From: CANNDT01 sp945876205
Lineage (GTDB): Bacteria > Acidobacteriota > Vicinamibacteria > Vicinamibacterales > UBA2999
Assembly: GCA_947503365.1 (NCBI GenBank)
Contig: CANNDT010000002.1
Span: forward strand, 51,366-115,365
Reading direction: 5' to 3'
DNA: 64,000 nucleotides
This document shows positions 1 to 8,176 of the stretch, piece by piece. The notes below the pieces were generated by a model, which saw only the letters and a program-made list of their open reading frames with translations, made no database searches and was not told where the DNA came from. Position 1 is the first letter of the stretch. Each line of letters starts with the position of its first letter. A program made the position numbers and the translations under genes.

Positions 1-35
1 GCCCGGAACCCGATTTCATCGAGAGTCACGAAACG

Positions 36-416
36 GTGGCCGCGCCGCCCACGGACTCCGAGGGGTCGCACCACACGCGCCTGCCGAGGCCGGTTCGTGC
101 GGCGTCCTATCACGACTGGACCGATGCATGCGCGCAGAGCGAGATCGCTGGAGGTCAGGGCTTCAGCATCCGGATCGGTGAGAAAGAAATAGCGCTCTTC
201 CGCCGAGGCTCGGACATCATCGCACTGGACAATGTCTGCCCCCATCTCTACTACCGTCTCGCGAACGGGCCGCAGCGTGACGGCAGGGTCACGTGTCCGG
301 GGCATTGCTTGTCTTTCGATCTCGAGACCGGGGCGTGTACCGATGATCCGTCCTTCGCGGTCCGCCGCCATCAGACCCGTGTCGAAGGGGATCGCGTGTT
401 CGTCAAACTCGCATGA
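36..416 (+). CDS. Rieske [2Fe-2S] protein (5' end may lie outside the window)
   Basis: This is a small Rieske-type iron-sulfur protein of 126 residues from a GTG at 36. The frame stays open to the left edge, so the true start may lie outside the window. The two cluster motifs are complete: C68-x-H70 (CPH) and C87-x2-H90 (CPGH), about 17 residues apart as usual for Rieske ferredoxins. There is no second domain after the Rieske fold, so it should act as an electron carrier or as a subunit of an oxygenase rather than as a complete hydroxylase. Its TGA overlaps the ATG of the NeuB-type gene by 4 nt, which implies cotranslation. Seeing a Rieske protein coupled to a sialic-acid-type synthase suggests, by inference only, oxidation of an acidic sugar. 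Confidence 0.85.
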   Translation: MAAPPTDSEGSHHTRLPRPVRAASYHDWTDACAQSEIAGGQGFSIRIGEKEIALFRRGSDIIALDNVCPHLYYRLANGPQRDGRVTCPGHCLSFDLETGACTDDPSFAVRRHQTRVEGDRVFVKLA

Positions 417-1453
417 ACGCTCCAGGCTCATCGAAATTCACGCTTGGACCCGGCCGGCAGATCGGCGGAGACGCACCTGCTTTTGTGATCGCCGAAATCG
501 GCGTGAATCATGACGGCAGCGTCGAGACGGCTCGTGAACTGATTGCCGCCGCTGCCGAAGCGCGTGCCGATGCCGTAAAGCTGCAGATTCTCAATCCCGA
601 CCGCAACTATTCCCCTGAGCATCCCTCGTACGCGATCTACCAGCGCATGGATCTCGGGCTCGATAATTACGCGCGGCTGGGCGCGTATGCCAGGGGCCTT
701 GGCCTGGCGTTTTTCGCAACGCCCGATACGGCATCGTTGAAGCTGGTCAAACAGCTGGAGATGCCGCTCGTGAAGATCTCGTCGGGCATGCTGACCGATG
801 TGCATCATCTCAAGATCGCATGCTCGCTCGGAGTGCCGATCGTCCTGTCAACGGGGATGAGCTACCTGGATGCCGTGGTGCGGGCCGTCGAGTGGTGCCG
901 CCAGCACGGCCAAGAGGAACTCGGCGTCCTGCAGTGCACCAGCCTCTATCCGGCGCCGCCGGACTCGTTGAATTTGCGCGCCATTAACACGCTGGCGGCC
1001 GCCACAGGCGCCGTGGTCGGGTTCTCCGATCACTCCCGTGGCGTCGTGGCCAGCGTCGCAGCCATCGCGCGCGGAGCAAAGATCATCGAGAAGCACATCA
1101 CCCTGGACCGCGCTCGGCCTGGCCCGGAGCACCATTTTGCCGCAGAGCCCGGTGAATTCAGAGAGTTCCTCTCGGCTATCCGGTCCGCCGAAGCGATGCT
1201 CGGCGACTCCGCGAAGCGTCCGGCGCCTGCCGAAGGCGAGAACGCGAAGTTGTTCAGGAGGTGTATCGTCGCGGTGCGCGATATCGCCGCCGGAGAGCTC
1301 TTCACGCTGGAGAACTCGGGAATTCTTCGTCCGTCTCCAGGAACCACCGGCCTCGAGCCGGCCTATTACGATTCAGTGCTAGGTCTACTGGCCTCGAAGG
1401 CGATTCCACGGGGCTCCGGCATTGACCTCGGAATGCTCGGTGGAAGACCTTGA
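413..1453 (+). CDS. neuB: NeuB-family sialic/ulosonic acid synthase
   Basis: The 346-residue protein matches the NeuB family, which condenses phosphoenolpyruvate with an N-acyl-mannosamine-type sugar to give a nine-carbon ulosonic acid. The N-terminal TIM barrel begins with the family signature FVIAEIGVNHDG near residue 23. A DHSRG segment and a KIIEKHITLDR segment follow in the middle. The C-terminus (about residues 285-340) looks like the antifreeze/SAF domain, with a conserved RRCIVA start. Length fits the family. It overlaps the Rieske gene by 4 nt. No NeuC-type UDP-GlcNAc epimerase is in the window, and the nearest CMP-transferase candidate is at 11,618. The exact sugar (sialic, legionaminic, pseudaminic or other) cannot be told. 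Confidence 0.88.
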   Translation: MNAPGSSKFTLGPGRQIGGDAPAFVIAEIGVNHDGSVETARELIAAAAEARADAVKLQILNPDRNYSPEHPSYAIYQRMDLGLDNYARLGAYARGLGLAFFATPDTASLKLVKQLEMPLVKISSGMLTDVHHLKIACSLGVPIVLSTGMSYLDAVVRAVEWCRQHGQEELGVLQCTSLYPAPPDSLNLRAINTLAAATGAVVGFSDHSRGVVASVAAIARGAKIIEKHITLDRARPGPEHHFAAEPGEFREFLSAIRSAEAMLGDSAKRPAPAEGENAKLFRRCIVAVRDIAAGELFTLENSGILRPSPGTTGLEPAYYDSVLGLLASKAIPRGSGIDLGMLGGRP

Positions 1454-1538
1454 TGCCGGCCCGGGCAGGATCTTGTATTCCTCTCAAAGAAGGCTATGCT
1501 GCCGAGCAGCTTGACCGTGCAGCGCGGAGATTGAACCG

Positions 1539-3350
1539 ATGAACGTACTTTTCCTCTATCCGGAGCACTACCTCAATATTGGGATTCCAGGCGGGATCTC
1601 GATGCTGTCGGCCAACCTGAAACGCCATGGCCACAAGACGGCGCTCGTGGATACGACGTTCATGAAGACCGATCCCGACTTCAATGCCCGCACCTTCGAC
1701 GCAAAGGCGCTCCACCAGAAGACACACGGCGGCCTGGGCGAGAAAGAGGCCGACCGATCTGGCATCAGTTCGATGAAGCTCACTGCCTATACGATTGCCG
1801 ACCTCGTGATGGATGACCCGGTCGTTTCGTATCGAGAGGAATTCCAGAGAGCGATCGATTCCTTCAAGCCGGATCTGATTGCCATTTCGACGATGACCTC
1901 GACGTTCGACTTCTGCCTGGACCTCCTGCGAATGGTCAAGTACGACTGCAAGGTGATTGTCGGCGGCATTCATCCCACCATCGCGGTTGACGACTGCCTG
2001 GCGCAGAGGGAAATCGACATCGCCTGTATCGGCGAGGCCGATCACGTCATGGTGGAACTGTGCGACCTCATGGACGCCGGCAAGGACTACACCAACGTGG
2101 CGGGGATGGCATTCAAGATGCCGAATGGCGCCATCAGGCACACCCCTCCGGCACCCCGTGTAGACAATGACGAACTACCGTGCCCCGATTGGGGACTGTT
2201 CGACCGTCGTCACCTGCACCGTCCGTTCGAAGGCGAGATCTACCAGGGCTCCTTCTACGTGCAGTCACGAGGCTGCCCGATGAAGTGCACGTATTGTGTC
2301 GACCCGACGGTGTCGGACATGACCGGCGGCAGCGCGGGTTACTTCAGGCAGCAGAAGGTATCGGTCACGATCAGTCACCTGACCGAGCTGAAGGAGAAGT
2401 TTGGCGTCTCGTGGATCAAGTTCGCGGACGACTCATTTCTGTTTCCGAGGGTGGACCGGTTGGAAGAACTTGGCGACGGATTGAAGAAGCTCGGGATCAA
2501 GTTCGGCTGTTCGGTCATGCCGAATACGATCACAGAGGAGAAGGTCAAGCTGGCGCGAGACATGGGGTGCGTGGCGATGAGTGTGGGGGTGGAAAGTGGC
2601 AACGAGGCTATCCGCCGCCGTGTCAGGCGCAATTACAAGGACGACCAACTGGTCGAGCGCCTCAAGATCGTCCAGAAGAATGGGATCCGCCTCTCGACAT
2701 TCAACATCATCGGCTTTCCCGACGAGACGCGCGACAACGTGTTCGAGACCATCAAGCTGAATCGCCGCATCGGAACCTCGGCGTGCAACATCTATATTCT
2801 GTTCCCCTATCCGGGCACGCCGATTCAGATCGAGCACAAGATTCCGGTTCGTGGCGCCGACGGCAAGATACTGCCGGTGTCGATGGCGAAGGAACTGCGC
2901 CTCTCGAAGATGAGTCCCGACGAGCTGGAAGGCCTTCAGGGCACGTTCAATATCTATCTGCACGTGCCCGAGGCGCTCTGGCCGATGGTCGAGCTGGCTG
3001 AATCCCCAAGCAAAGTGGGCCTGAGCCTGCGGCGGATACTGCACCGGTTCGTCGTGTCCTACCTCTCGAAGGAAGAAATCGCGACGACGTCGCTGGAGAG
3101 CCTGCTCGCCGCCGCGGATCGCGTCGACTACCTGAATGGCGAGCTCGATGTACCCAGTATCCTCGGCGAAGCGTACTCGCTGGCGCTGAGCGAGAGCCAG
3201 TTACAGATTGTTACCGACGCGCTCTACGCCGCGGCCAAAGCCCCTCCGGCCGCGAGTGACGTCGCCGTGCCTATCACTGAAATCTCCGACCGGGCGTTGC
3301 CAGACCCGCACGCCGGCCGGAAGGTGATCCCTCTGCAGCCGGCCGGCTGA
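1539..3350 (+). CDS. B12-binding-domain radical SAM protein
   Basis: A 603-residue protein with a cobalamin-binding-like Rossmann domain in roughly the first 190 residues (a VIVGGIHPT segment near 141), followed by a radical SAM barrel. The [4Fe-4S] cysteines form CxxxCxxC at C246, C250 and C253 (CPMKCTYC). Class B radical SAM enzymes of this build often methylate unactivated carbon, but many do other chemistry. The start is supported by a GGAG 9 nt upstream of ATG 1539. The 85-bp gap before it is one of the larger ones in this arm. The C-terminal 150 residues are not recognised. In this locus a sugar-modifying methyltransferase role is plausible but unproven. Confidence 0.85.
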   Translation: MNVLFLYPEHYLNIGIPGGISMLSANLKRHGHKTALVDTTFMKTDPDFNARTFDAKALHQKTHGGLGEKEADRSGISSMKLTAYTIADLVMDDPVVSYREEFQRAIDSFKPDLIAISTMTSTFDFCLDLLRMVKYDCKVIVGGIHPTIAVDDCLAQREIDIACIGEADHVMVELCDLMDAGKDYTNVAGMAFKMPNGAIRHTPPAPRVDNDELPCPDWGLFDRRHLHRPFEGEIYQGSFYVQSRGCPMKCTYCVDPTVSDMTGGSAGYFRQQKVSVTISHLTELKEKFGVSWIKFADDSFLFPRVDRLEELGDGLKKLGIKFGCSVMPNTITEEKVKLARDMGCVAMSVGVESGNEAIRRRVRRNYKDDQLVERLKIVQKNGIRLSTFNIIGFPDETRDNVFETIKLNRRIGTSACNIYILFPYPGTPIQIEHKIPVRGADGKILPVSMAKELRLSKMSPDELEGLQGTFNIYLHVPEALWPMVELAESPSKVGLSLRRILHRFVVSYLSKEEIATTSLESLLAAADRVDYLNGELDVPSILGEAYSLALSESQLQIVTDALYAAAKAPPAASDVAVPITEISDRALPDPHAGRKVIPLQPAG

Positions 3351-3355
3351 CCAGA

Positions 3356-3375
3356 CCGATCGCGGCGACGATCGG
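3356..3375. other. Small perfect hairpin in an intergenic gap
   Basis: The 101-bp gap after the radical SAM gene contains a 7-bp inverted repeat, CCGATCG and CGATCGG, separated by 6 nt. No run of T follows on either strand, so it does not look like a standard intrinsic terminator. It could be an attenuator, an RNA stability element or chance. The rest of the gap holds only a Shine-Dalgarno AAGGA just before the next ATG. Confidence 0.25.
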
Positions 3376-3451
3376 AACGTTATTCAACCTTGTCGAAGCA
3401 TATTGCCTCAGCGCCGTCACTCATACGGCACGCTGACTCTGAAGGACCGTC

Positions 3452-4378
3452 ATGAATGGCGCAGAATACGTGAGCCCGGAAGCATGTCCGCTGTGCTCCG
3501 ATGTGGCCAGGAGGCTCCGACTCAGTGTCGCGTCCTGCGTCGTCAACGCTCCCCCTTACGTCCAGTGCCAGCGTTGCGGCCTGGTGTTTCATCATGAGCC
3601 GCGTCCACGACCTGATCCTCCGCTCTCATGGGAATCGTTCGACCGCTATACACGCTGGAAGCTGCCTACCAATCGCGTTCGTCTCAACTGGTTGGCACAG
3701 TACGCATCGGTTCCCAGAGGGCGCGCCGTCGACATCGGCACGAAAGACGGGTCGGCCGTGAAAGTGCTGACAGAGATGGGGTGGCAGGCGGTTGGCTATG
3801 ACCCAGATCAACGATTCCATGCATTCGCCAAAGAGACGTATGGGGTTGAGATTCGGCCCGATTGGTTTACGGCCGACGCCGTCGGGCCTGGCACTCTGGA
3901 TTTGGTCATTGCATATCACGTGTTCGAGCACATTCCCGATCCGCTGCCCTGGCTATTCGAAGTCTGGAAGGCTCTGAAGCCCGACGGCCTTCTTCAGATC
4001 GACACGCCGAATCTGGGCAACATTCACGCAACACAGATCTGTCAGGGTCACGCAGTCCTCTATACCTCGCACACGCTGCGGCAAATGCTGGAGAAAGCTG
4101 GTTTCAGAATTCTAGCCATGACCGAATGCGCACCCGGCTCGAATCGCACGTATGACCAGCTGGGTGTTGTGGCGCAGCGTAGTCAGCCGAAATCAGTCTC
4201 GTTCAGCGTCAGCCATGTTGATCGCGTGGCGTCGAGTCTCCTCGCGTCGCCTGTCGAGCATTTCCCCCCATCTCCAATCCTGTCGGTTCGTATCTACCGA
4301 GCCGTGACGAGACGAATGGTGGGCGCAGTTAGACGGTTCCGCTATCGTGCTCTTTCGAGAAAGAATCCTTCAGCGTAG
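3452..4378 (+). CDS. Class I SAM methyltransferase with N-terminal zinc ribbon
   Basis: This 308-residue protein begins with a Cys-rich segment (CPLC near residue 11, then CQRC about 25 residues on), resembling the zinc ribbons found before many sugar methyltransferases. A class I SAM-binding fold follows, with VDIGTKDGS as motif I. The later AYHVFEHIPDPLPWLFEVWKAL stretch is typical of the Methyltransf_23 family. The start is backed by AAGGA 5 nt upstream of ATG 3452. It ends in TAG, showing that TAG is a normal stop in this genome. Likely O- or C-methylation of a surface sugar; substrate unknown. Confidence 0.8.
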   Translation: MNGAEYVSPEACPLCSDVARRLRLSVASCVVNAPPYVQCQRCGLVFHHEPRPRPDPPLSWESFDRYTRWKLPTNRVRLNWLAQYASVPRGRAVDIGTKDGSAVKVLTEMGWQAVGYDPDQRFHAFAKETYGVEIRPDWFTADAVGPGTLDLVIAYHVFEHIPDPLPWLFEVWKALKPDGLLQIDTPNLGNIHATQICQGHAVLYTSHTLRQMLEKAGFRILAMTECAPGSNRTYDQLGVVAQRSQPKSVSFSVSHVDRVASSLLASPVEHFPPSPILSVRIYRAVTRRMVGAVRRFRYRALSRKNPSA

Positions 4379-4398
4379 CGTCCGGTTCCCTAAACGCA

Positions 4399-6186
4399 GT
4401 GAAGCGATTCCTGATTACTACTGCAGACGAAGGTACGTGGCGCCAGGATCGTCCGCTGCTGTTCCTTGGCGAATGGTGCCGCCTGTATGACCGGCGCGCG
4501 GCGTGGGAACATCTTGACGCCGAGGTCGTTCCCTTTCACTGGGACGATCGGCAACGCTACGACGACGATTGCCTGTATCTCCACGCTGTCTACGAAGACC
4601 TGTTGCGCAGAACGGGCACAGCCCTCAACGAGCATCACGACACCGACAAGTCCACGCGCTACTGGCGGATATTGGTGGGGCCGTGGCTATATGTCTTCCT
4701 GCACGTGCTCTTTGACCGGTGGACGATGGTAGAGAAGGCGGCAGACGCCTACGACATCGATGAGACGCTCATCTACGACTTTCCTCCCGGCAGTACCATC
4801 CCGGCGGAATTGCGGGGTGGCGCGTACCACGACATCGCGTCGAACCACTACTTGTTCGGGAGAGCGATCGAGCACCAGAACAGGATCCCGTGGCGGCGTA
4901 TACCTGCGCCCGTAGAGAGTACGCCGACGCCGGCGCCGCGCCTGCGCCAGAGCGTTCGGCGAGCCGCGCGGACGGCCGTCCGCGATTTCACTTCCTCGCT
5001 GCTCGCTCGGTTCACCAGGAGCGACGAGGCGCTGATCATTCACAGCTACCTCTCGATTCGCGACGAGATGAAGCTTCAGTTGGCACTGGGACAGGTGCCC
5101 AAGCGGTGGACGCGGCCAGCGGTGGAGGCCGAGCCGGCAGACCTGTCGCGACGCCGGCGCCTCACGGTCCTCAGCGACAGCACCGACGCCTTCGTTCGAT
5201 TCGCCGCCTCGATGATTCCTGAACAGATCCCCACGGTCTACGTCGAGGGCTATCAGAATCTCAAGCGGGCAGCCGGACGCCTTCCCTGGCCCTCCAAACC
5301 GAAAGTGATCTTCACGTCGAATCTCTTCATGTACTGCGATGTGTTTCAGGAGTGGGCCGCGGAGAAGACCGAGGCGGGCTACCCGTTGGTGATCGGTCAG
5401 CACGGAGGACTCATCGGCATCGGCAAACGGGTCGCCGGCGAGGACCACCAGGTGGAGATCTCTGATCGCTACCTGTCCTGGGGATGGCGGGATGCGCGGC
5501 CTCAGATTCAACCCGCGGTCATTCTCACCAATGTCAGCAAACCGGTCGGGACGTGGAATCCGTCTGGCAATCTCCTCCTGGTGACCGTGTCCATACGGTT
5601 GTTCACGTTCAGGAGTATGAGTTGGCCCGTCGGTGCGAACCAGTCTGCCGCGTTCGTGGCGGAGCAACTGCGATTCGCCGAAGCCCTGGACGAGCCGATT
5701 CGCGCCTTGCTCACGGTACGCATTTATCAGGCGCTGGACGAGAAGCTTCGCACGGCATACGTCGCCAGATGGAAGAAGGCGTGGCCCGGCGTGGAGATCG
5801 ATCCCAGCACCGAACCGATCGAGCGCCGCTTGGGCCAATGCCGCGTGTTCGTCTACACCTACAACTCGACCGGGTTTCTCGAGACACTGGCACGGAACAT
5901 CCCCACCGTGATGTTCTGGAATCCGGATTCATTTGAGCTGCGAGCGGATGCCCAGCCCTACTTCGATTTGCTTCAACACGTGGGCATTTATCATGAGACG
6001 CCCGAGTCCGCCGCGCAGCACGTGACGGCAATCTGGAACGACGTGGCGGCGTGGTGGAATCAGCCGTCGGTGCAGGAGGCTCGGCGCACCTTCTGCGAGC
6101 AGTATGCGCGTATGCCGGAGCATCCGCTGCGCGTCCTGAAAGAGGCGCTGCTGATGGCGCCCGCCCAGCCCGCGATTGTGTCTTGA
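4399..6186 (+). CDS. LIC12162-type putative O-antigen transferase
   Basis: The 595-residue product opens (GTG start) with TTADEGTW and then FLGEWCRLYDR. I recognise this as the start of the LIC12162 family of putative transferases, known from Leptospira and other O-antigen loci. A GQHGG motif near residue 335 and a C-terminal YNSTGFLETLARNIPTV segment near residues 485-505 resemble the nucleotide-sugar-binding half of GT-B enzymes and capsule-type transferases. The gene lies 20 nt after a methyltransferase and overlaps the next oxidoreductase. Biochemical function of the family is not established; a glycosyl- or similar transferase in the cytoplasm is the best guess. Confidence 0.82.
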   Translation: MKRFLITTADEGTWRQDRPLLFLGEWCRLYDRRAAWEHLDAEVVPFHWDDRQRYDDDCLYLHAVYEDLLRRTGTALNEHHDTDKSTRYWRILVGPWLYVFLHVLFDRWTMVEKAADAYDIDETLIYDFPPGSTIPAELRGGAYHDIASNHYLFGRAIEHQNRIPWRRIPAPVESTPTPAPRLRQSVRRAARTAVRDFTSSLLARFTRSDEALIIHSYLSIRDEMKLQLALGQVPKRWTRPAVEAEPADLSRRRRLTVLSDSTDAFVRFAASMIPEQIPTVYVEGYQNLKRAAGRLPWPSKPKVIFTSNLFMYCDVFQEWAAEKTEAGYPLVIGQHGGLIGIGKRVAGEDHQVEISDRYLSWGWRDARPQIQPAVILTNVSKPVGTWNPSGNLLLVTVSIRLFTFRSMSWPVGANQSAAFVAEQLRFAEALDEPIRALLTVRIYQALDEKLRTAYVARWKKAWPGVEIDPSTEPIERRLGQCRVFVYTYNSTGFLETLARNIPTVMFWNPDSFELRADAQPYFDLLQHVGIYHETPESAAQHVTAIWNDVAAWWNQPSVQEARRTFCEQYARMPEHPLRVLKEALLMAPAQPAIVS

Positions 6187-6191
6187 GCCGG

Positions 6192-7211
6192 GTGGTGTAC
6201 CGCGTGGGGATTATCGGCTTCGGCCGGATCGGCCGACGCCGTGCGGCGCTCGTGAATGCTCACCCTCGGCTCGAGCTGACCGCTGTGGCGGATCCATACG
6301 TTCAGGACGCCGCCGCGGTGTCGCCGTCCTGCACATGGCATCGCAGCGGCGCCGATCTGCTACGACAGGATCTGCACGCCGTATTCGTATGCACGCCATT
6401 CGCGGTCACAACCGACCTCGTGGTCGACGCACTCAAAGCCGGCAAACATGTCTTTGCGGAGAAACCGCCCGGCCGGTGTGTTGCTGACATCGAACGCATT
6501 CGTGACGTCGAGGCACTCTTCCCAGGCCTGACGGTGAAGTTCGGATTCAACCATCGCGAACACGACAGCGTCCGCATGTCCGAATCCCTCATTTCGTCTG
6601 GCGAGCTCGGGCGGCTCATGTGGATGCGCGGGACGTACGGAAAGGCCGGGGGGCCCGGGTACGAAGGAGATTGGCGCTCGGATCCCGACATCGCCGGCGG
6701 CGGCATCCTGCTGGACCAGGGCATTCACATGCTCGATCTGTTTCGGGTCTTCGCGGGCGAGTTTGCCGAGATCAAGAGCTTCGTCGGCCAGGCCTTCTGG
6801 AAAGTCGGCGTCGAGGATAACGCCTTTGCGCTCCTCAGGTCCGCGGATGGCTGCGTCGCGATGCTGCACTCCTCGGCAACCCACTGGAACCACACCTTCA
6901 GGCTGGAGATCTACCTGACCGAGGGATACCTCGTGCTCGACGGATTCCTGACCGGCAGTCAGACGTACGGGCGGGAGACCCTCGTGATCGGACGCCGCGA
7001 TTGGAACGATGTCGACAGCGCAAGGGGACGGCCGCGCGAAGAACGGTACTACTTCGACGAGGATCAATCATGGGAGCGCGAGGTGGACGACTTCGTGCGC
7101 TGCATCTCGACCGGCTCGCCCGTGGTGAACGGTAATTCACTCGACGCCCAGCGCGCGATGGAACTCGTGATGCGCGTCTACGCCGATGATGGATGGAGGG
7201 CGGCCCGATGA
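6192..7211 (+). CDS. Gfo/Idh/MocA family oxidoreductase
   Basis: A NAD(P)-dependent sugar oxidoreductase of about 339 residues. The Rossmann motif VGIIGFGRIGRRR lies at the very start, then HVFAEKPPGR (the family's EKP motif) and GGGILLDQGIHMLDLF, containing the conserved catalytic-region D and H. The start is placed at GTG 6192; TTG 6183, which overlaps the previous stop, is also possible. Longer upstream starts would run back into the LIC12162-type gene. Members often oxidise or reduce nucleotide-linked sugars (WbpB type) or inositols. A second family member is at 38,726. Confidence 0.87.
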   Translation: MVYRVGIIGFGRIGRRRAALVNAHPRLELTAVADPYVQDAAAVSPSCTWHRSGADLLRQDLHAVFVCTPFAVTTDLVVDALKAGKHVFAEKPPGRCVADIERIRDVEALFPGLTVKFGFNHREHDSVRMSESLISSGELGRLMWMRGTYGKAGGPGYEGDWRSDPDIAGGGILLDQGIHMLDLFRVFAGEFAEIKSFVGQAFWKVGVEDNAFALLRSADGCVAMLHSSATHWNHTFRLEIYLTEGYLVLDGFLTGSQTYGRETLVIGRRDWNDVDSARGRPREERYYFDEDQSWEREVDDFVRCISTGSPVVNGNSLDAQRAMELVMRVYADDGWRAAR

Positions 7212-8176
7212 AGCGCGTGGTGACGAGCGGGGACCTGACCCAGCGCGCCATGCGTCCCGCCGAGCTGCTGGACGCCTATCTGGCGCATGCACAGGCCGAC
7301 ATCCTCCGGTTCGACCTCATGCTCGGCGGCCTCGAGCGACCCTGCCCGGCCTGCAGCGGACACGGGGCGCCGGAATTCATGCGCTTCGGGTTCTCGTACC
7401 AGCGCTGCACGGCGTGTGGATCACTCTTCGTCTCACCTGTGCCGCGGGAAGAACGCCTTGCGCGGTACCACGCCGAGGGGGCCGCCGAACGATTCAGGCG
7501 CGAGCAGCTCCTGCCGATGACGGCGGATGTTCGCGCTCGGCATGCCCTGGGGCCGCGGGCGCGCTGGGTCTTGTCGGCAGCGGCGTCTCGCCTGGGCCGG
7601 AGTCCGACTCTCGCGCAGTTCGGCGCAGAAACGCCGCCGCTTCTCGACCTCCTGAGAGCCTCTGCATCCGTCGTGCAGTGGCCCGCCGACGTCACTGCTG
7701 ATGGCGCGGATGCGCGGGTAGATGGCGTGATCGCCTTCGATGTGCTCGAGCGCGCGGCCGACTTCTCGCGTGCGCTCCATCGCTGCCGTCGTGCGCTCCA
7801 CCCGCGCGGACTCCTCTTCGTGACGACGATGTCGGGCGGGGGGTTCGATGTGCGGATGCTCGGTCCGCGCACCGCTGCGCTCGTTCCACCCGTTCACCTG
7901 CAGCTGCTATCGCGCGCGGGATGGCTCGCGGCCCTGGCGCGAGAGGGTGCAACGCTGGTGGAGTACAGCACCCCTGGCGAACTGGACGTCCAGGCGGTGG
8001 CTGACGCCTGCCGGCGCGACCCGGGTCTGCGTCTGCCGCCGATCCTCGATGAGCTTGTTCGCCATGAGGATGAGCAGGTCGGCCGTGCGTTTCAGGAGCT
8101 GCTGCAACAGGCGTGTTTGAGCTCTCACGTGCAGTTGATAGCCGAAGCCGGCCCGGATGCGCCGATCCCTCGATGA
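7208..8176 (+). CDS. Zinc-ribbon methyltransferase-like protein with a degenerate SAM site
   Basis: 322 residues from ATG 7208, which overlaps the previous stop as ATGA. The N-terminus has a zinc-ribbon-like pair CPAC and CTAC. The C-terminal part follows the methyltransferase pattern (GVIAFDVLERAADFSRALHRCRRALHPRGLLFVTT), typical of the segment after motif II. The glycine-rich SAM-binding motif I (E/DxGxGxG) expected about 60 residues earlier is not visible, so catalysis is doubtful. It may be a structural partner of the large transferase that follows with a 4-nt overlap. Family assignment is fair; activity is unknown. Confidence 0.65.
   Translation: MKRVVTSGDLTQRAMRPAELLDAYLAHAQADILRFDLMLGGLERPCPACSGHGAPEFMRFGFSYQRCTACGSLFVSPVPREERLARYHAEGAAERFRREQLLPMTADVRARHALGPRARWVLSAAASRLGRSPTLAQFGAETPPLLDLLRASASVVQWPADVTADGADARVDGVIAFDVLERAADFSRALHRCRRALHPRGLLFVTTMSGGGFDVRMLGPRTAALVPPVHLQLLSRAGWLAALAREGATLVEYSTPGELDVQAVADACRRDPGLRLPPILDELVRHEDEQVGRAFQELLQQACLSSHVQLIAEAGPDAPIPR

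Noticed and set aside
4687..5838. Open frame of 383 codons on the - strand
   Set aside because: It is fully antisense to the well-matched LIC12162-type gene, has no recognisable motif and reflects the high GC content.
6051..6191. Longer N-terminus for the first Gfo/Idh/MocA protein
   Set aside because: The extra residues would overlap the LIC12162-type gene in another frame, while the Rossmann motif begins directly after GTG 6192.
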